Shown piece by piece: positions 16,637 through 25,535 of a stretch of DNA of 64,000 nucleotides (position 1 is the stretch's first letter; every line of letters begins with the position of its first letter). Made by a program: the position numbers and the translations under genes. This DNA comes from Herbidospora mongoliensis. Lineage in GTDB: Bacteria > Actinomycetota > Actinomycetes > Streptosporangiales > Streptosporangiaceae. The stretch spans positions 558,001-622,000 of the forward strand of contig NZ_BBXD01000011.1 in assembly GCF_001570545.1 (NCBI RefSeq), read 5' to 3'. The notes beneath the pieces are model-generated. The model did not search any database. It saw only the letters and a list, made by a program, of their open reading frames with translations, and was not told the DNA's origin.

Positions 16637-17473
16637 TCAGCTCCCCCAGACGCACACGGCGGTGCGGTCGTCGGTGTGGGACTTCGCGCGGAAGGCGAGT
16701 TGCCAGCCGAACTCCAGCAGGCCCGGGACCGGCCGCCGCCACCATTCGGCCAGCTGGGCCCGGACCTTCTCGTCGTGCATCGGGCCGGTCAGGCCGTCGG
16801 TGCAGACCACGAGGGCATCGTCGGCGCCGAGTTCGACGGTGGCCGTGCGGACCGTTCCGGGGTGGAGGGGGAGGGCGGCGGTCCGGCCGTCCACGATGTC
16901 GCCGTCGGTGTCGGCATCGGTGTCCAGCAGCGAGGTGAACTCGCCGTCCCGCAGCAGCAGGGCGGGGCTGTCCCCGACGGCGAAGACGACACAGTGCCGG
17001 GGTTCGCCGGACGGGGTCAGCTCCACCACCGCCGCCGTGAGGGTCGTGGCGTAGGTGACCGGATCGGCCGCGATGGCCGCGAGCATGCGCTGGGCGATCC
17101 CGTCGGCGATCTCCCCGGCCGTGTCCTCGTCCGGGTCGAGGAGCCGGCGGGCCACCGGTTCGGCCTCCTCGTAGAGAGACCGGCAGGCGAGCGCGGAGCC
17201 GAGGTGGGCCTCCGGCTGGCTGCCCACCCCGTCGGCGACGCAGACCAGCAGCACGTCCGGGCCGAGCAGCCACAGGCCCATGGCGTCCTGCCGGGTGGTG
17301 CCGTAGAAACGATGGTCGTCGCCGCGCAGGGACGCGGCCCGGACGGTCACGCCGGGCAGGTCCGCGCCGTCGATCACCGAGTCGGGCACCGCGTCCGGAC
17401 GGCCGGGAAGGCCCATCGGGATGCCGGCCTTGGCGTGCGGGGTGCCGTACACGACCGGGGGTTCGAAGGTCAT
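16637..17473 (-). CDS. PP2C-family serine/threonine phosphatase
   Basis: A 278-residue metal-dependent phosphatase. Canonical PP2C motifs are present: TRQDAMG with an early metal Asp, VADGVGS, VVCTDGLTG and SHTDDRTAVCVW. It should reverse phosphorylation by the adjacent kinase or by related Ser/Thr kinases. The start ATG at 17473 lies five bases after the vWA gene stop; an extended open frame upstream overlaps the vWA gene and is not used. Gene order vWA, PP2C, kinase is conserved in many bacteria. Confidence 0.92.
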   Translation of the reverse strand: MTFEPPVVYGTPHAKAGIPMGLPGRPDAVPDSVIDGADLPGVTVRAASLRGDDHRFYGTTRQDAMGLWLLGPDVLLVCVADGVGSQPEAHLGSALACRSLYEEAEPVARRLLDPDEDTAGEIADGIAQRMLAAIAADPVTYATTLTAAVVELTPSGEPRHCVVFAVGDSPALLLRDGEFTSLLDTDADTDGDIVDGRTAALPLHPGTVRTATVELGADDALVVCTDGLTGPMHDEKVRAQLAEWWRRPVPGLLEFGWQLAFRAKSHTDDRTAVCVWGS

Positions 17474-17478
17474 CGTGG

Positions 17479-18150
17479 TCAGACCACGTCGGCCGGGATC
17501 GTGGTGAATCCCGGCACCTTGTCGGGCATCGCCAGCGTCATGCCGCCGCCCGGTCCGGCGGAGGTGCCCGAGTGGACGATCGACCGGATCAGCGACTGGG
17601 CGAACTCCCGCAGGGCGCCGGCGGGCCCCATCGTGCCGTCGGCGACGAAGCCGCGCACGGTCGCGACGTGCTGGATCGTCGCGTGGTCGGCCTGGCCGAA
17701 CCCGAACGCGAGGATGTTGGGGCGGGGCCCCCACGCCGGGTCGACCACCCGCTGGTAGGCGGCGGGCCACTTCGCGTTGTCGTTGGGCTGGCCGTCGGTG
17801 AGGAAGAACACCGCCGGGCGTAGCACCTGGTGACCGTCGGCCTTCAGCGCGGCGACGTCGCGGGTGATGGTGTCGCGCAGCAGTTCGAAGACGCTCTGGT
17901 AATTGGTGCCGCCGGACGCGGTGAGACCCGGCACCTGGGTCAGCTCGCTCAGGTCGGAGAGCGGGAGCAGGACCTGCGCCTCGTGGTTGAAGCTGATCAG
18001 GGAGAACCGGGTCTTGTCGGCCACCACCGGGTTGCCGCCGATCTCCTGGTGCAGCTCGGGCAGGGCCTGGTTGATCGCGTCGATGGGCGGGCCGTCCATC
18101 GACGACGACTCGTCACAGACGAGGTAGAAGGGCAGGACCTGTTCGCTCAC
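17479..18150 (-). CDS. TerY-like von Willebrand factor A domain protein
   Basis: A 223-residue soluble vWA protein. The metal-ion-dependent adhesion site is complete: DESSS near residue 14, Thr in ASGGTNY, and Asp in FFLTDGQPND. The family is best known from TerY of tellurite-resistance clusters, where vWA, PP2C and kinase genes occur together. vWA domains usually mediate metal-dependent protein-protein contacts, so this is the likely link between the signalling pair and the membrane proteins encoded just upstream. It starts nine bases after the stop of the MotB-like gene, clearly in the same operon. Confidence 0.92.
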   Translation of the reverse strand: MSEQVLPFYLVCDESSSMDGPPIDAINQALPELHQEIGGNPVVADKTRFSLISFNHEAQVLLPLSDLSELTQVPGLTASGGTNYQSVFELLRDTITRDVAALKADGHQVLRPAVFFLTDGQPNDNAKWPAAYQRVVDPAWGPRPNILAFGFGQADHATIQHVATVRGFVADGTMGPAGALREFAQSLIRSIVHSGTSAGPGGGMTLAMPDKVPGFTTIPADVV

Positions 18151-18159
18151 TTCTGGCTC

Positions 18160-18627
18160 CTACTTGGCGTGGAAGAGGTAGATCTGCAGGATCACGGCGC
18201 CGCCGCTTGCCCCGATGAGCTGGAAGTCGCGCGTCGCGACGTCGGCGAAGAGCCGCCCGTCGACCCGTTCGAGCAGCTCGTTGACCGACCGGGCGAACTT
18301 CTCGCCGCCGTCGTGCTCGGCCCCGAAGGTGAGCACGATCCCGGCCTTGCGGCCCTCCAGCCTGGGCTCGGCCCGCACGGCCTTCCGCAGCGCGGCGACC
18401 TGGGCCTTGGTGCTCCTGCCGCGCGGGACGGTCAGGGTCAGCCGCACATAGCGGCGCTCCAGGGCCTGGCGCGCCGGAGGGGTCGGCGACGGGCTCGGCG
18501 AGGAGGCCGCCACGGCCTTCGGGACCGGCGTGGGCTCCTGTGTGCCCAGCACCACGATCGCGAAAGCCAGCAGCAGGTCGGCGAACAGCCACCCGGCGAT
18601 GGCCGGGATGGCGAGCCGGGGGCTCAT
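18160..18627 (-). CDS. MotB/ZorB-like single-pass membrane protein
   Basis: A 155-residue protein with one N-terminal helix (about 8-29) containing Trp13 and an Asp at residue 17 (GWLFADLLLAF). This is the arrangement of MotB/ExbD/ZorB proton-conducting plugs, in which the helix Asp binds protons. A Pro/Ser-rich linker (about 31-53) leads to a 100-residue extracytoplasmic domain (AGIVLTFGAEHDGGEKFARSVNELL) that may be a divergent OmpA-like fold. The assignment rests on the helix motif and gene context, not clear domain identity. ATG at 18627 overlaps the upstream stop by four bases (ATGA), so the two membrane proteins are probably made in a fixed ratio. Confidence 0.6.
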   Translation of the reverse strand: MSPRLAIPAIAGWLFADLLLAFAIVVLGTQEPTPVPKAVAASSPSPSPTPPARQALERRYVRLTLTVPRGRSTKAQVAALRKAVRAEPRLEGRKAGIVLTFGAEHDGGEKFARSVNELLERVDGRLFADVATRDFQLIGASGGAVILQIYLFHAK

Positions 18628-19907
18628 GGGCGCCGCTGCCAGGGCCACCGCCGGTCGAGCCGGGACGCCAGGACGTCCACGGAGGCGCGCAGCGCGGTGA
18701 GCTCCGCGACCATCGTGGCCACCCGGACGTCCAGGCCGGGCTGACCGGCGGCGTTACGGGCGATCTCGGCCCGCAGGGCGCCGACCGCCTCGGCGACGAC
18801 CTGCTCCAGCCGGTGGGCCGTGGCCGCCGACTGGCCGTCGAGGCGGTGGACGGAGTCGGGGATGCGGTCCAGCGACGACTGCAGCGACTGGAGGACCGCG
18901 GCGACGATGCCGAGCTGGTCGGAGCTGCGCTCGTTGTGGTGGGAGTAGAGGGCCCCCTCGGTCCGCCACTCGGTCAGGGCGGTCGAGATGGCCTCCCCCG
19001 CCCGGTCGAGTGAACCGCCGACGGAGGTGGTCAGGGCGCGTTCACCCGCTGAGACCGACCGGGCCAGTTCGGAGGAGGAGGCGGCGACCACGTCCGCGGC
19101 CGCCGCGAGATCATCGGCGCCGACCCCGACCTGCCGGGCGGCCTCCTCGACGCGGACGGTGCCCTCCCGCAGCGTCTCGATCGACCGGCGGGCCGCCAGC
19201 AGGGTCTCGTGCGCCTCGATCTGCATGACCCGCACGGCGTCGACGGTCGCCTGGACGTCCTTGGAGGCCTCGATGAGCCCTTCGACCCCGGTCGCCAGGC
19301 GCGACTGGTCGGTGACCCGATAGTCGGCCAGCCTCAGTTCGACGGTGGTGAGCGCGGCGGCCAACCGGCTGAGAAGCTCCGACTGCTCGACCGCGGCCTT
19401 CCGGTCCCGGCGCCAGCGGAACAGCGCCTGCACGACCGAGATCGTAAGCAGAACTCCGAGCGCTATCAGCGTGTAGAGGGCGATGCGGTCGAAATGCCAT
19501 GTCGCGCTGAGGCGGCCGTTGAAACCGGTCTGCCACTGTTCCAGAAACGATTTCCCGGCCAGGCTGACATCGCCGCGGCTCTCGCGATAGGCCGCCGTGG
19601 CGTCTTTGAGCCCCCACCAGGTGATGCCGATCGGGAAGAAGATCAGCACACCCGGCAGCAGGTCGAAGACCGCGCCCGCCGTCGAGCGCGGTGCGGGGGT
19701 CACGGTGTCGTCCCGCAGAAAGGCGGAAAACAGCCCGACACCCGCCCATCGCCTCAGGTCAGTGCCGGTGTCAAGGTCATCGGCCAGTTGGGTGAGCTGG
19801 TCGCGCCGGCGGGCCAGGCGCGGGTTCCGGGCGAGGTCGCGCAGTTCACCGATCGTGTCGGCAAGCGACGGGTCGGATAAAACCGCCGCATGCGTGATCG
19901 CCGTCAA
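18624..19907 (-). CDS. Coiled-coil membrane protein, possible MotA/ZorA-like partner
   Basis: A 427-residue protein with two hydrophobic helices (about 76-100 and 141-164) and a very long, Ala/Glu/Arg-rich helical cytoplasmic tail (about 175-415). The first helix carries FPIGITWWGL, reminiscent of the Pro/Thr/Gly pore helix of MotA/TolQ/ExbB proteins. ZorA of the Zorya defence system likewise couples a motor-stator core to a long helical tail. Only two helices are seen here, fewer than in MotA or ZorA, so homology is an inference. The start appears to be TTG at 19907 after GGTAGGA. It is the first gene of the five-gene operon ending at 15710. Confidence 0.6.
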   Translation of the reverse strand: MTAITHAAVLSDPSLADTIGELRDLARNPRLARRRDQLTQLADDLDTGTDLRRWAGVGLFSAFLRDDTVTPAPRSTAGAVFDLLPGVLIFFPIGITWWGLKDATAAYRESRGDVSLAGKSFLEQWQTGFNGRLSATWHFDRIALYTLIALGVLLTISVVQALFRWRRDRKAAVEQSELLSRLAAALTTVELRLADYRVTDQSRLATGVEGLIEASKDVQATVDAVRVMQIEAHETLLAARRSIETLREGTVRVEEAARQVGVGADDLAAAADVVAASSSELARSVSAGERALTTSVGGSLDRAGEAISTALTEWRTEGALYSHHNERSSDQLGIVAAVLQSLQSSLDRIPDSVHRLDGQSAATAHRLEQVVAEAVGALRAEIARNAAGQPGLDVRVATMVAELTALRASVDVLASRLDRRWPWQRRP

Positions 19908-20025
19908 TTCCTACCGCCCGTGCATGAGCCGGATAAATGCCGCCCCATCTATACCGGCGGCCCTCGATAACCGTGACACGAGTGACGGATTCGTGATCAA
20001 TATGCATTTATTCGGACAGTCGGAA
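19908..20025 (-). promoter_or_regulatory. Candidate promoter of the motor-like/vWA/PP2C/kinase operon
   Basis: This AT-richer gap precedes the TTG start. On the minus strand TATAGAT (19953-19947) is a good -10 candidate about 40 nt upstream of the start codon. No regulator-specific palindrome was recognised. Confidence 0.4.
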
Positions 20026-21456
20026 TTAGTGATTAAGGTAGGCGTCCCGGACTTTCGTGCGCGACAACTTCCCGGTCGGAGTGCGGGGCAGGTCCTCGCG
20101 GAACTCGATCACGCGGGGATGCTTGAACCGGGCCAGCCTCACCCCCAGGTGATCTCTGAGCTCCTCCTCCGACACCTTCTCCGCCGTCTGGACCAGCGCC
20201 ACCACCGAGTGGCCCCACTCCTCGTCGGGCACCCCGATCACCGCCGCCTCCACCACCGCGGGATGGGTCAGCAGGGCCGCCTCGATCTCGGCCGGGTAGA
20301 TGTTCACGCCGCCGCTCACGATCAGGTCGGTCCGCCGGTCGAGCAGGAACAGGTACCCCTCGGAATCGAGGTAGCCGATGTCTCCGGGCGCGTACCACTC
20401 GCCGCGTTTCGAGGCCCTGGTCTTCGCCGGATCCTTGCGGTATTCGAAGGTGGTGGCGGATTTCACGTAGACCATCCCGGGCACCCCCGCCGGGACCACT
20501 CCGCCCTCGTCGTCGAGGATCCGCGCCTCCGTCCCGGGGGCGGGGCGGCCGACCGTGCCGGGATGGGCGAGCCACTCCTCGGGTCTCACCGCGAAGGCGA
20601 TCGCCGACTCCGTGGAGCCGTAGTACTCGTACAGGATCGGGCCGAGCCAGTCCATCATGGCCTGCTTCACGTGGACGGGGCAGGTCGCGGCCGTGTGGAT
20701 CACCTGGCGCAGCGACGACAGGTCGTAGCCGGACCGCACCTCCTCGGGCAGCCTGAGCATGCGGTGGAACATGGTCGGGACCATCATCGCGTTGGTCACG
20801 CGGTGCTTCTCGATCAGGTCCAGTACGGGTTCGGGGTCGAACCTCGGTGCGATGACGACCGTGTGGCCCAGGTGGAGGGCGAACTGGGCGTGGGCGCACG
20901 GCGCCGAGTGGTACATCGGGGAGGTCACCAGGTGCACGTCGTCGCCGGGCCGCAGGTCGAGGACCGCTTCGATGAACCAGACGTACAGCGGCAGCACGTC
21001 TTCCGGGGACTTGTCCGACTTGGGGCGCTGGACGCCCTTCGGGAAGCCCGTGGTCCCGCTCGTGTACCACATGACCTGGCCGTACGTCCGGTCGGGCGGA
21101 TCGGTGATCGGGTTGCCCAGGGCCAGGGCGGCCACGTCTTCCGGGCCCCGGACGACCAGTTTCGCGTCGCTGTCGGTGACGATGTAGCCGATCTCGGCCT
21201 CGGTCAGGTGCCAGTTGACGGGGACGTAGTAGAGGCCGGTCTGGCCGGTGGCCAGCAGCATGACCAGGGCGTCCAGGCCGTTGCGGAGCGTGCCGGCGAC
21301 GACGTCGCCGGCGGTCAGGCCGTGGTCGCGCAGGCCGTGGGAGACCTGGTTGGCCAGGGCGAGCAGGTCCCCCGCGCGGACCTTCGTACCGTCGACGTCG
21401 ACCACGGCCAGGCGGTCGGGATCATTCCGGGCGATCAGGTAGAAGCTCGGGTCCAT
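20026..21456 (-). CDS. Acyl-CoA synthetase (AMP-forming, FadD-like)
   Basis: A 476-residue ANL-superfamily ligase that activates a carboxylic acid to its CoA thioester via an acyl-adenylate. The signature motifs are intact: YTSGTTGFPKGV (P-loop), YGSTES (adenine pocket), GEWYAPGDIGYLD, RRTDLIVSGGVNIYPAEIE (hinge) and the C-terminal lysine in PRTPTGKLSR. It is slightly shorter than typical FadD proteins but complete. ATG at 21456 has no clear Shine-Dalgarno. It is transcribed away from the sensor kinase gene and is not part of the downstream motor-like operon. Substrate unknown. Confidence 0.93.
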   Translation of the reverse strand: MDPSFYLIARNDPDRLAVVDVDGTKVRAGDLLALANQVSHGLRDHGLTAGDVVAGTLRNGLDALVMLLATGQTGLYYVPVNWHLTEAEIGYIVTDSDAKLVVRGPEDVAALALGNPITDPPDRTYGQVMWYTSGTTGFPKGVQRPKSDKSPEDVLPLYVWFIEAVLDLRPGDDVHLVTSPMYHSAPCAHAQFALHLGHTVVIAPRFDPEPVLDLIEKHRVTNAMMVPTMFHRMLRLPEEVRSGYDLSSLRQVIHTAATCPVHVKQAMMDWLGPILYEYYGSTESAIAFAVRPEEWLAHPGTVGRPAPGTEARILDDEGGVVPAGVPGMVYVKSATTFEYRKDPAKTRASKRGEWYAPGDIGYLDSEGYLFLLDRRTDLIVSGGVNIYPAEIEAALLTHPAVVEAAVIGVPDEEWGHSVVALVQTAEKVSEEELRDHLGVRLARFKHPRVIEFREDLPRTPTGKLSRTKVRDAYLNH

Positions 21457-21528
21457 ATATCGAGCATTGCGCCAGACGACCTGTTTGCCCAGCCTTGACC
21501 ACTACGAGTAGCCGTCGTCCGACGTTCT

Positions 21529-22902
21529 GTGATCATGTGGGACATCAGGGGGAACAGGTTGTTCGCATGGCACCGATGGTCGCTGCGGGGCCGGTTGACG
21601 TTGGTCGCCGGTCTGGTCATGACGCTCCTGTGCCTTGCCGTGGCGGCCACCGTCCTCATCGGGATTCGCGGGCTGGCCGGTCAGTACAACGTCGACCGCA
21701 TCATCAGCGCCGCGCTGAAGACCGTCCGCCTCGTGAAACTCGATCAGCTTCCGACCGACCTGCCCGCCCAGGGGATCGCCGGGGTCCAGGTGCTCCGGCC
21801 CGACGGGACCGTCCAGGCCGCCAGCCCGAGTCTCAGGGGCGAATTGCCCATCGTGGACTTCGAGCCGCCGGAGACGTCGGTCCGGCAGGATCGGGTCATC
21901 TGCGATATTCCGGCCTTTCCGGACAGCTGCATGACCATCGTCGCCATCCGCGTCTACGAGCCAGACGGCGAATGGATGGTGTACGGCGCCGACCCGGCCG
22001 TCCCCTGGTGGGTCGATCCCCGGGTCGACCTGTTGCTGCTGCTCAGCAGCGGGGCCCTCGTCGGGTTCACGGCGGCGGGGACGTACTGGCTGCTCGGCCG
22101 GGCGCTGGGGCCGGTGGACGCGATCAGCCGCGAACTCGCCGCGATCACCGTCAGCGACCTCGGCCACCGGGTGCCGGTGCCGCGCTACCGCGACGAGATC
22201 CACCGCCTGGCCGAGACCGCCAACGCCACCCTCGACCGTCTGGAGGAGGCCGTCGAGCAGCAGCGCCGCTTCGCCTCCGACGCCTCCCACGACCTGCGCA
22301 GCCCGCTGACCGCCATGCGCGCCGAGGTCGAGAGCTCCCTGCTCGACATCGAGGCCACCAACTGGGCCGATACCGGCGAGGCCATCCTGGCCAGCATCGA
22401 CCGCCTTCAAGCGCTTGTGGACGACCTTCTCCAGATCGCCCGCCTCGATTCCGGCGCCCAGGGCCGGAGCGACCCGGTGGACCTCGGCCAGCTCGCCGCG
22501 ATGGAGCTGGACCGGCGCAGGCACCGGATGAGGGTCGTCCGCGAACTCCACGCCGGCGTGATCATCCCCGGCGACCGCCTGCGCCTCGGCCGGGTCCTGA
22601 CCAACCTCGTCGACAACGCCGAGCGGCACGCCAACTCGGTCGTCACCGTCAAGGTCTACGAGGAGGACGGCCAAGCGGTCATGGAGGTCCTCGACGACGG
22701 CGCCGGCGTCCCGCGCGACAAACGGGAGCACGTCTTCCAGCGTTTCACCCGCCTCGACGCCGCCCGCTCCCGCGACTCCGGCGGCACCGGCCTCGGCCTC
22801 GCCATCGCCCGCCAGATCTCCGAAAGCCACGGCGGCAGCCTGTGCATCGAGGACAGCGCCAAAGGTGCCCGATTCGTACTGCGAATCCCCGTCTCGCGCT
22901 AG
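21529..22902 (+). CDS. Orphan sensor histidine kinase
   Basis: A 457-residue membrane histidine kinase. Two helices (about 22-45 and 165-190) flank an extracytoplasmic sensor of about 120 residues containing two cysteines. A HAMP segment follows, then the dimerisation domain with the phospho-acceptor His in FASDASHDLRSPL, and the ATPase domain with N-box LTNLVDNAERHA, DDGAGVP and GTGLGLAIA. No response regulator gene lies beside it: the upstream gene is a divergent ligase and the downstream one a TetR regulator. The start is GTG at 21529 or ATG at 21535. Confidence 0.9.
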   Translation: MIMWDIRGNRLFAWHRWSLRGRLTLVAGLVMTLLCLAVAATVLIGIRGLAGQYNVDRIISAALKTVRLVKLDQLPTDLPAQGIAGVQVLRPDGTVQAASPSLRGELPIVDFEPPETSVRQDRVICDIPAFPDSCMTIVAIRVYEPDGEWMVYGADPAVPWWVDPRVDLLLLLSSGALVGFTAAGTYWLLGRALGPVDAISRELAAITVSDLGHRVPVPRYRDEIHRLAETANATLDRLEEAVEQQRRFASDASHDLRSPLTAMRAEVESSLLDIEATNWADTGEAILASIDRLQALVDDLLQIARLDSGAQGRSDPVDLGQLAAMELDRRRHRMRVVRELHAGVIIPGDRLRLGRVLTNLVDNAERHANSVVTVKVYEEDGQAVMEVLDDGAGVPRDKREHVFQRFTRLDAARSRDSGGTGLGLAIARQISESHGGSLCIEDSAKGARFVLRIPVSR

Positions 22903-22911
22903 GGTTCCGAT

Positions 22912-23514
22912 GTGGCACGGGGAATCAGCCGAATGCGCAGGGAGGATCTGCTCAAGGTCGCCTGCGAAGTCATCGCGGCCCAGGGATTCGGGCACACCCG
23001 GACGGTCGACATCGCCCAGGCGGCCGGGGTGAGCCAGGCGCTGCTCTTCTACCATTTCGAAACGAAGGAGAAGCTTTTCGCCGCGGCATTCGGATATGCG
23101 GCCGAACGCGACCTTGACAACCTGGAGGCGCTTCTCGAAACGGCCGGGGAACCGCTGGAGAAGCTGCGGGCGATGCTGAAACTCTATTCGCCGAGCGGGA
23201 AATCGAAATCGTGGGCGCTGTGGATCGACGCGTGGTCGGAATCGATGCGCAATCCGGCGCTGGAAGACGTGTCCCGGGCGCTTGACCTGCGATGGAAAGA
23301 CGCCCTTCGCGGCATTCTCACCGCAGGTTCCGCTGACGGGGTTTTCAAGTGCCCCGACCCCGAGGGGGCGGCGTGGCGGTTGATGTCGCTGATCGACGGG
23401 CTGACGGTTCAGGTGACCGTACACAAACGGATGTTGACCCGGGCCCGACTGTTCGAATTGGTCCGCACGGCGGCGGCACATGAGCTGGGCCTGGAGCCTG
23501 ATCAGCTGGCGTAG
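22912..23514 (+). CDS. TetR family transcriptional regulator
   Basis: A 200-residue repressor-type regulator with an N-terminal helix-turn-helix (about 20-55: VIAAQGFGHTRTVDIAQAAGVSQALLFYHFETKEKLF) and a BetI-like C-terminal ligand domain. The GTG start lies six bases after TAGGGT (22900-22905), a -10 candidate that includes the stop codon of the sensor kinase gene, suggesting a leaderless transcript. It converges on the CoA-ligase operon with a 13-base overlap. A palindrome of TetR type at 31641-31654, in the promoter of that operon, is a candidate target (inference). Confidence 0.9.
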   Translation: MARGISRMRREDLLKVACEVIAAQGFGHTRTVDIAQAAGVSQALLFYHFETKEKLFAAAFGYAAERDLDNLEALLETAGEPLEKLRAMLKLYSPSGKSKSWALWIDAWSESMRNPALEDVSRALDLRWKDALRGILTAGSADGVFKCPDPEGAAWRLMSLIDGLTVQVTVHKRMLTRARLFELVRTAAAHELGLEPDQLA

Positions 23515-25496
23515 GCGTCGAGGGCGACACCGTCTTTCAGCGGATTGATTTCGATTTCGGTGAGCTCGGGATGGGCTCGCAGAATGTTTCCCAGCACGAC
23601 CGCCACATGGGCGATGGCGTCAATGTCGGCGGGCGGGGCGCCGCGCCATCCGTTGAGCAAACGGGAAACTCTGGTGGTGGCGATGAGGTCTTCGGCTTGG
23701 GCGTGGGTGAGCGGGCCGAGCGCCGTGGCGGTGTCGGCGATGAGCTCCGCGAGGACACCCCCGGCACCGAACGTGACGACCACCCCGACGTTGGGATCGC
23801 GGTGAGCCCCGACGATCAGCTCCACTCCTGAGGTCGTGAGTTGTTCCTCTACCCAGAGGGGGAGGTCGAGCCTTGCCCTCATCCGCCGCGCTTCGCGGTG
23901 GAGTTCCTCCGGGGTGCCGAGGTCGAGGACGACCCCGCCGAGTTCGGTCTTGTGCGCCGGGCCCAGGGCCTTGAGGACCACGGGGTAGGTCAGGGCAGGA
24001 TCGGTCTCCTCGTAGAGATGGCCGCTGGGGAAGGCGACGCCATGGGCTACGAGGGTGCGCCGGAGGGCGACAAATCCGGAAATACCGCCCGGCTGTGGCG
24101 ACGAAGCAGATCCTCCTGAGAGTGGCGCGTCGATCTCGGGCTTCCGGTTCGGGGTGCTCTCCGGAGGGTCGCCACCGGGCCGCAGCGGTGTCATGGCGCT
24201 CAGGCCGGTCATCAGGGTGTCGATGGTGCCGTGGACGGGGACGCCCGCCGCCCTCAGGAAATCCACGGTCGGCCCCTCGGGGCGCATCGTGTGGACGAGG
24301 CAGGGGGTGGTGGTGATCGTCTCGGTCAGGTGGGCGGCGGCGGTGAGTTCCGGGCCCTCCAGGGATGGGCTGTCGGCGGCGTAGCTGGCGAAATAGCCGG
24401 TCAGGACGACGGCGTCGACCTCGGGGGCGACGATGTCCACCACCTTCGAGTACGTCGTCAGGTCGGACTCCCCCGCACCCGCCAGGTCCACCGGGTTCGA
24501 CAGGCCCGCCTCGGGTGGCAGGAGCGTTCTCAGGGCTTCGACTGTGGACGGGGTGAACTCGGGGACCTCCAGGCCGAGGCGTTCGGCCAGTTCGGCGGCG
24601 ATGGCGCCCTGGCCGCCGCTGTCGGCGACGACGGCCACCCGGAGTACGGGGGTCGTGACGGCCAGGCAGGCCTGGGCCATGTGGACGGCCTCCTGGGGCG
24701 TGCGGGCCCGGATCACCCCTGCCGCCCGGCACAGGGCTTCGACGATCGCGTCGGGAGTGGCGAGGGCTCCGGTATGGGAGGCGACCGCGCGGCGGCCCGC
24801 CGCCGAACCGCCCACCGTCAGCAGGATGACCGGTTTGTCGCCGGCCAGGGCGATCAGGTCGCGGCCGATCGACAGGTCTTCCAGGTAGAGGATGACGACG
24901 CGGGTGTGCGGGGCGGCGATGACAGCCTCGGCCAGCTCTCTGACCCCCAGGTCGGCGGCGTTGCCCACGGAGACGAAACGGGACAGGCCCAGGCGTTCCC
25001 TCGCGGCCAGGTAGCCGATCTCCAGGCCGACCGAGCCGCTCTGGGAGACGACCCCGATCGGGCCGGGGGTCAGCGTGCCCCAGGTGAGGGCGAGGGCGGA
25101 GGCGGAGTCGTACACACCCATGCTGGTCGGGCCCACGAGCCGGGCCCCCGCCGAACGCACCCGCTCGGCCAGCGCGGGCAGGCCGCCCGGATAGACGACG
25201 CCGGCGGTGATCGCGACGATGTGGCGGGCGCCCGCGTCGAGGGCGTCGTCGACGACCTGCTCGTAGGTGTGCGGCGGGGTGGCCACCGCGACCAGGTCGG
25301 GGGTGTCGGGGAGGTCCTTGAGGGTGCGGTGGGTGGCGTGGCCGAGCACGTCGGCGCCTCGCACGGTCACCAGGTGGACCGGACGTCGCGACGCACCGCT
25401 CAAGGCGCCTTTCGCCAGCCAGTAACCCCACTTGGCAGGGTCGTCGGAGGCGCCGACCACGGCGACGGTACGGGGATCGAAGAGTCCGTCGCTCAT
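23502..25496 (-). CDS. ADP-forming acyl-CoA synthetase, fused alpha-beta type
   Basis: A 664-residue NDP-forming ligase that interconverts an acid plus CoA plus ATP with acyl-CoA plus ADP and phosphate. The order is an N-terminal CoA-binding domain (DPRTVAVVGASDDP, about 7-100), flavodoxin-like ligase domains with SQSGSVG and the phosphorylatable His in ASHTGAL, a Pro/Ser-rich linker near 445, and a C-terminal ATP-grasp domain (about 475-664) with YPVVLKALGPAHKTELGGV and EIEINPL. It is the last gene of the amidohydrolase-to-ligase operon, 39 bases after the dehydrogenase, so it probably handles the final acid or acyl-CoA product. Confidence 0.9.
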   Translation of the reverse strand: MSDGLFDPRTVAVVGASDDPAKWGYWLAKGALSGASRRPVHLVTVRGADVLGHATHRTLKDLPDTPDLVAVATPPHTYEQVVDDALDAGARHIVAITAGVVYPGGLPALAERVRSAGARLVGPTSMGVYDSASALALTWGTLTPGPIGVVSQSGSVGLEIGYLAARERLGLSRFVSVGNAADLGVRELAEAVIAAPHTRVVILYLEDLSIGRDLIALAGDKPVILLTVGGSAAGRRAVASHTGALATPDAIVEALCRAAGVIRARTPQEAVHMAQACLAVTTPVLRVAVVADSGGQGAIAAELAERLGLEVPEFTPSTVEALRTLLPPEAGLSNPVDLAGAGESDLTTYSKVVDIVAPEVDAVVLTGYFASYAADSPSLEGPELTAAAHLTETITTTPCLVHTMRPEGPTVDFLRAAGVPVHGTIDTLMTGLSAMTPLRPGGDPPESTPNRKPEIDAPLSGGSASSPQPGGISGFVALRRTLVAHGVAFPSGHLYEETDPALTYPVVLKALGPAHKTELGGVVLDLGTPEELHREARRMRARLDLPLWVEEQLTTSGVELIVGAHRDPNVGVVVTFGAGGVLAELIADTATALGPLTHAQAEDLIATTRVSRLLNGWRGAPPADIDAIAHVAVVLGNILRAHPELTEIEINPLKDGVALDAYAS

Positions 25497-25535
25497 CTCA
25501 GGACCGCCCCGATGAGTCCGGTGTTCCGGGTTCGG

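Noticed and set aside
15710-19907. Assigning the five-gene operon outright as a Zorya or tellurite-resistance system
   Set aside because: No ZorC/D/E-like helicase or nuclease and no TerB/C/D genes are present; only partial similarity can be claimed.
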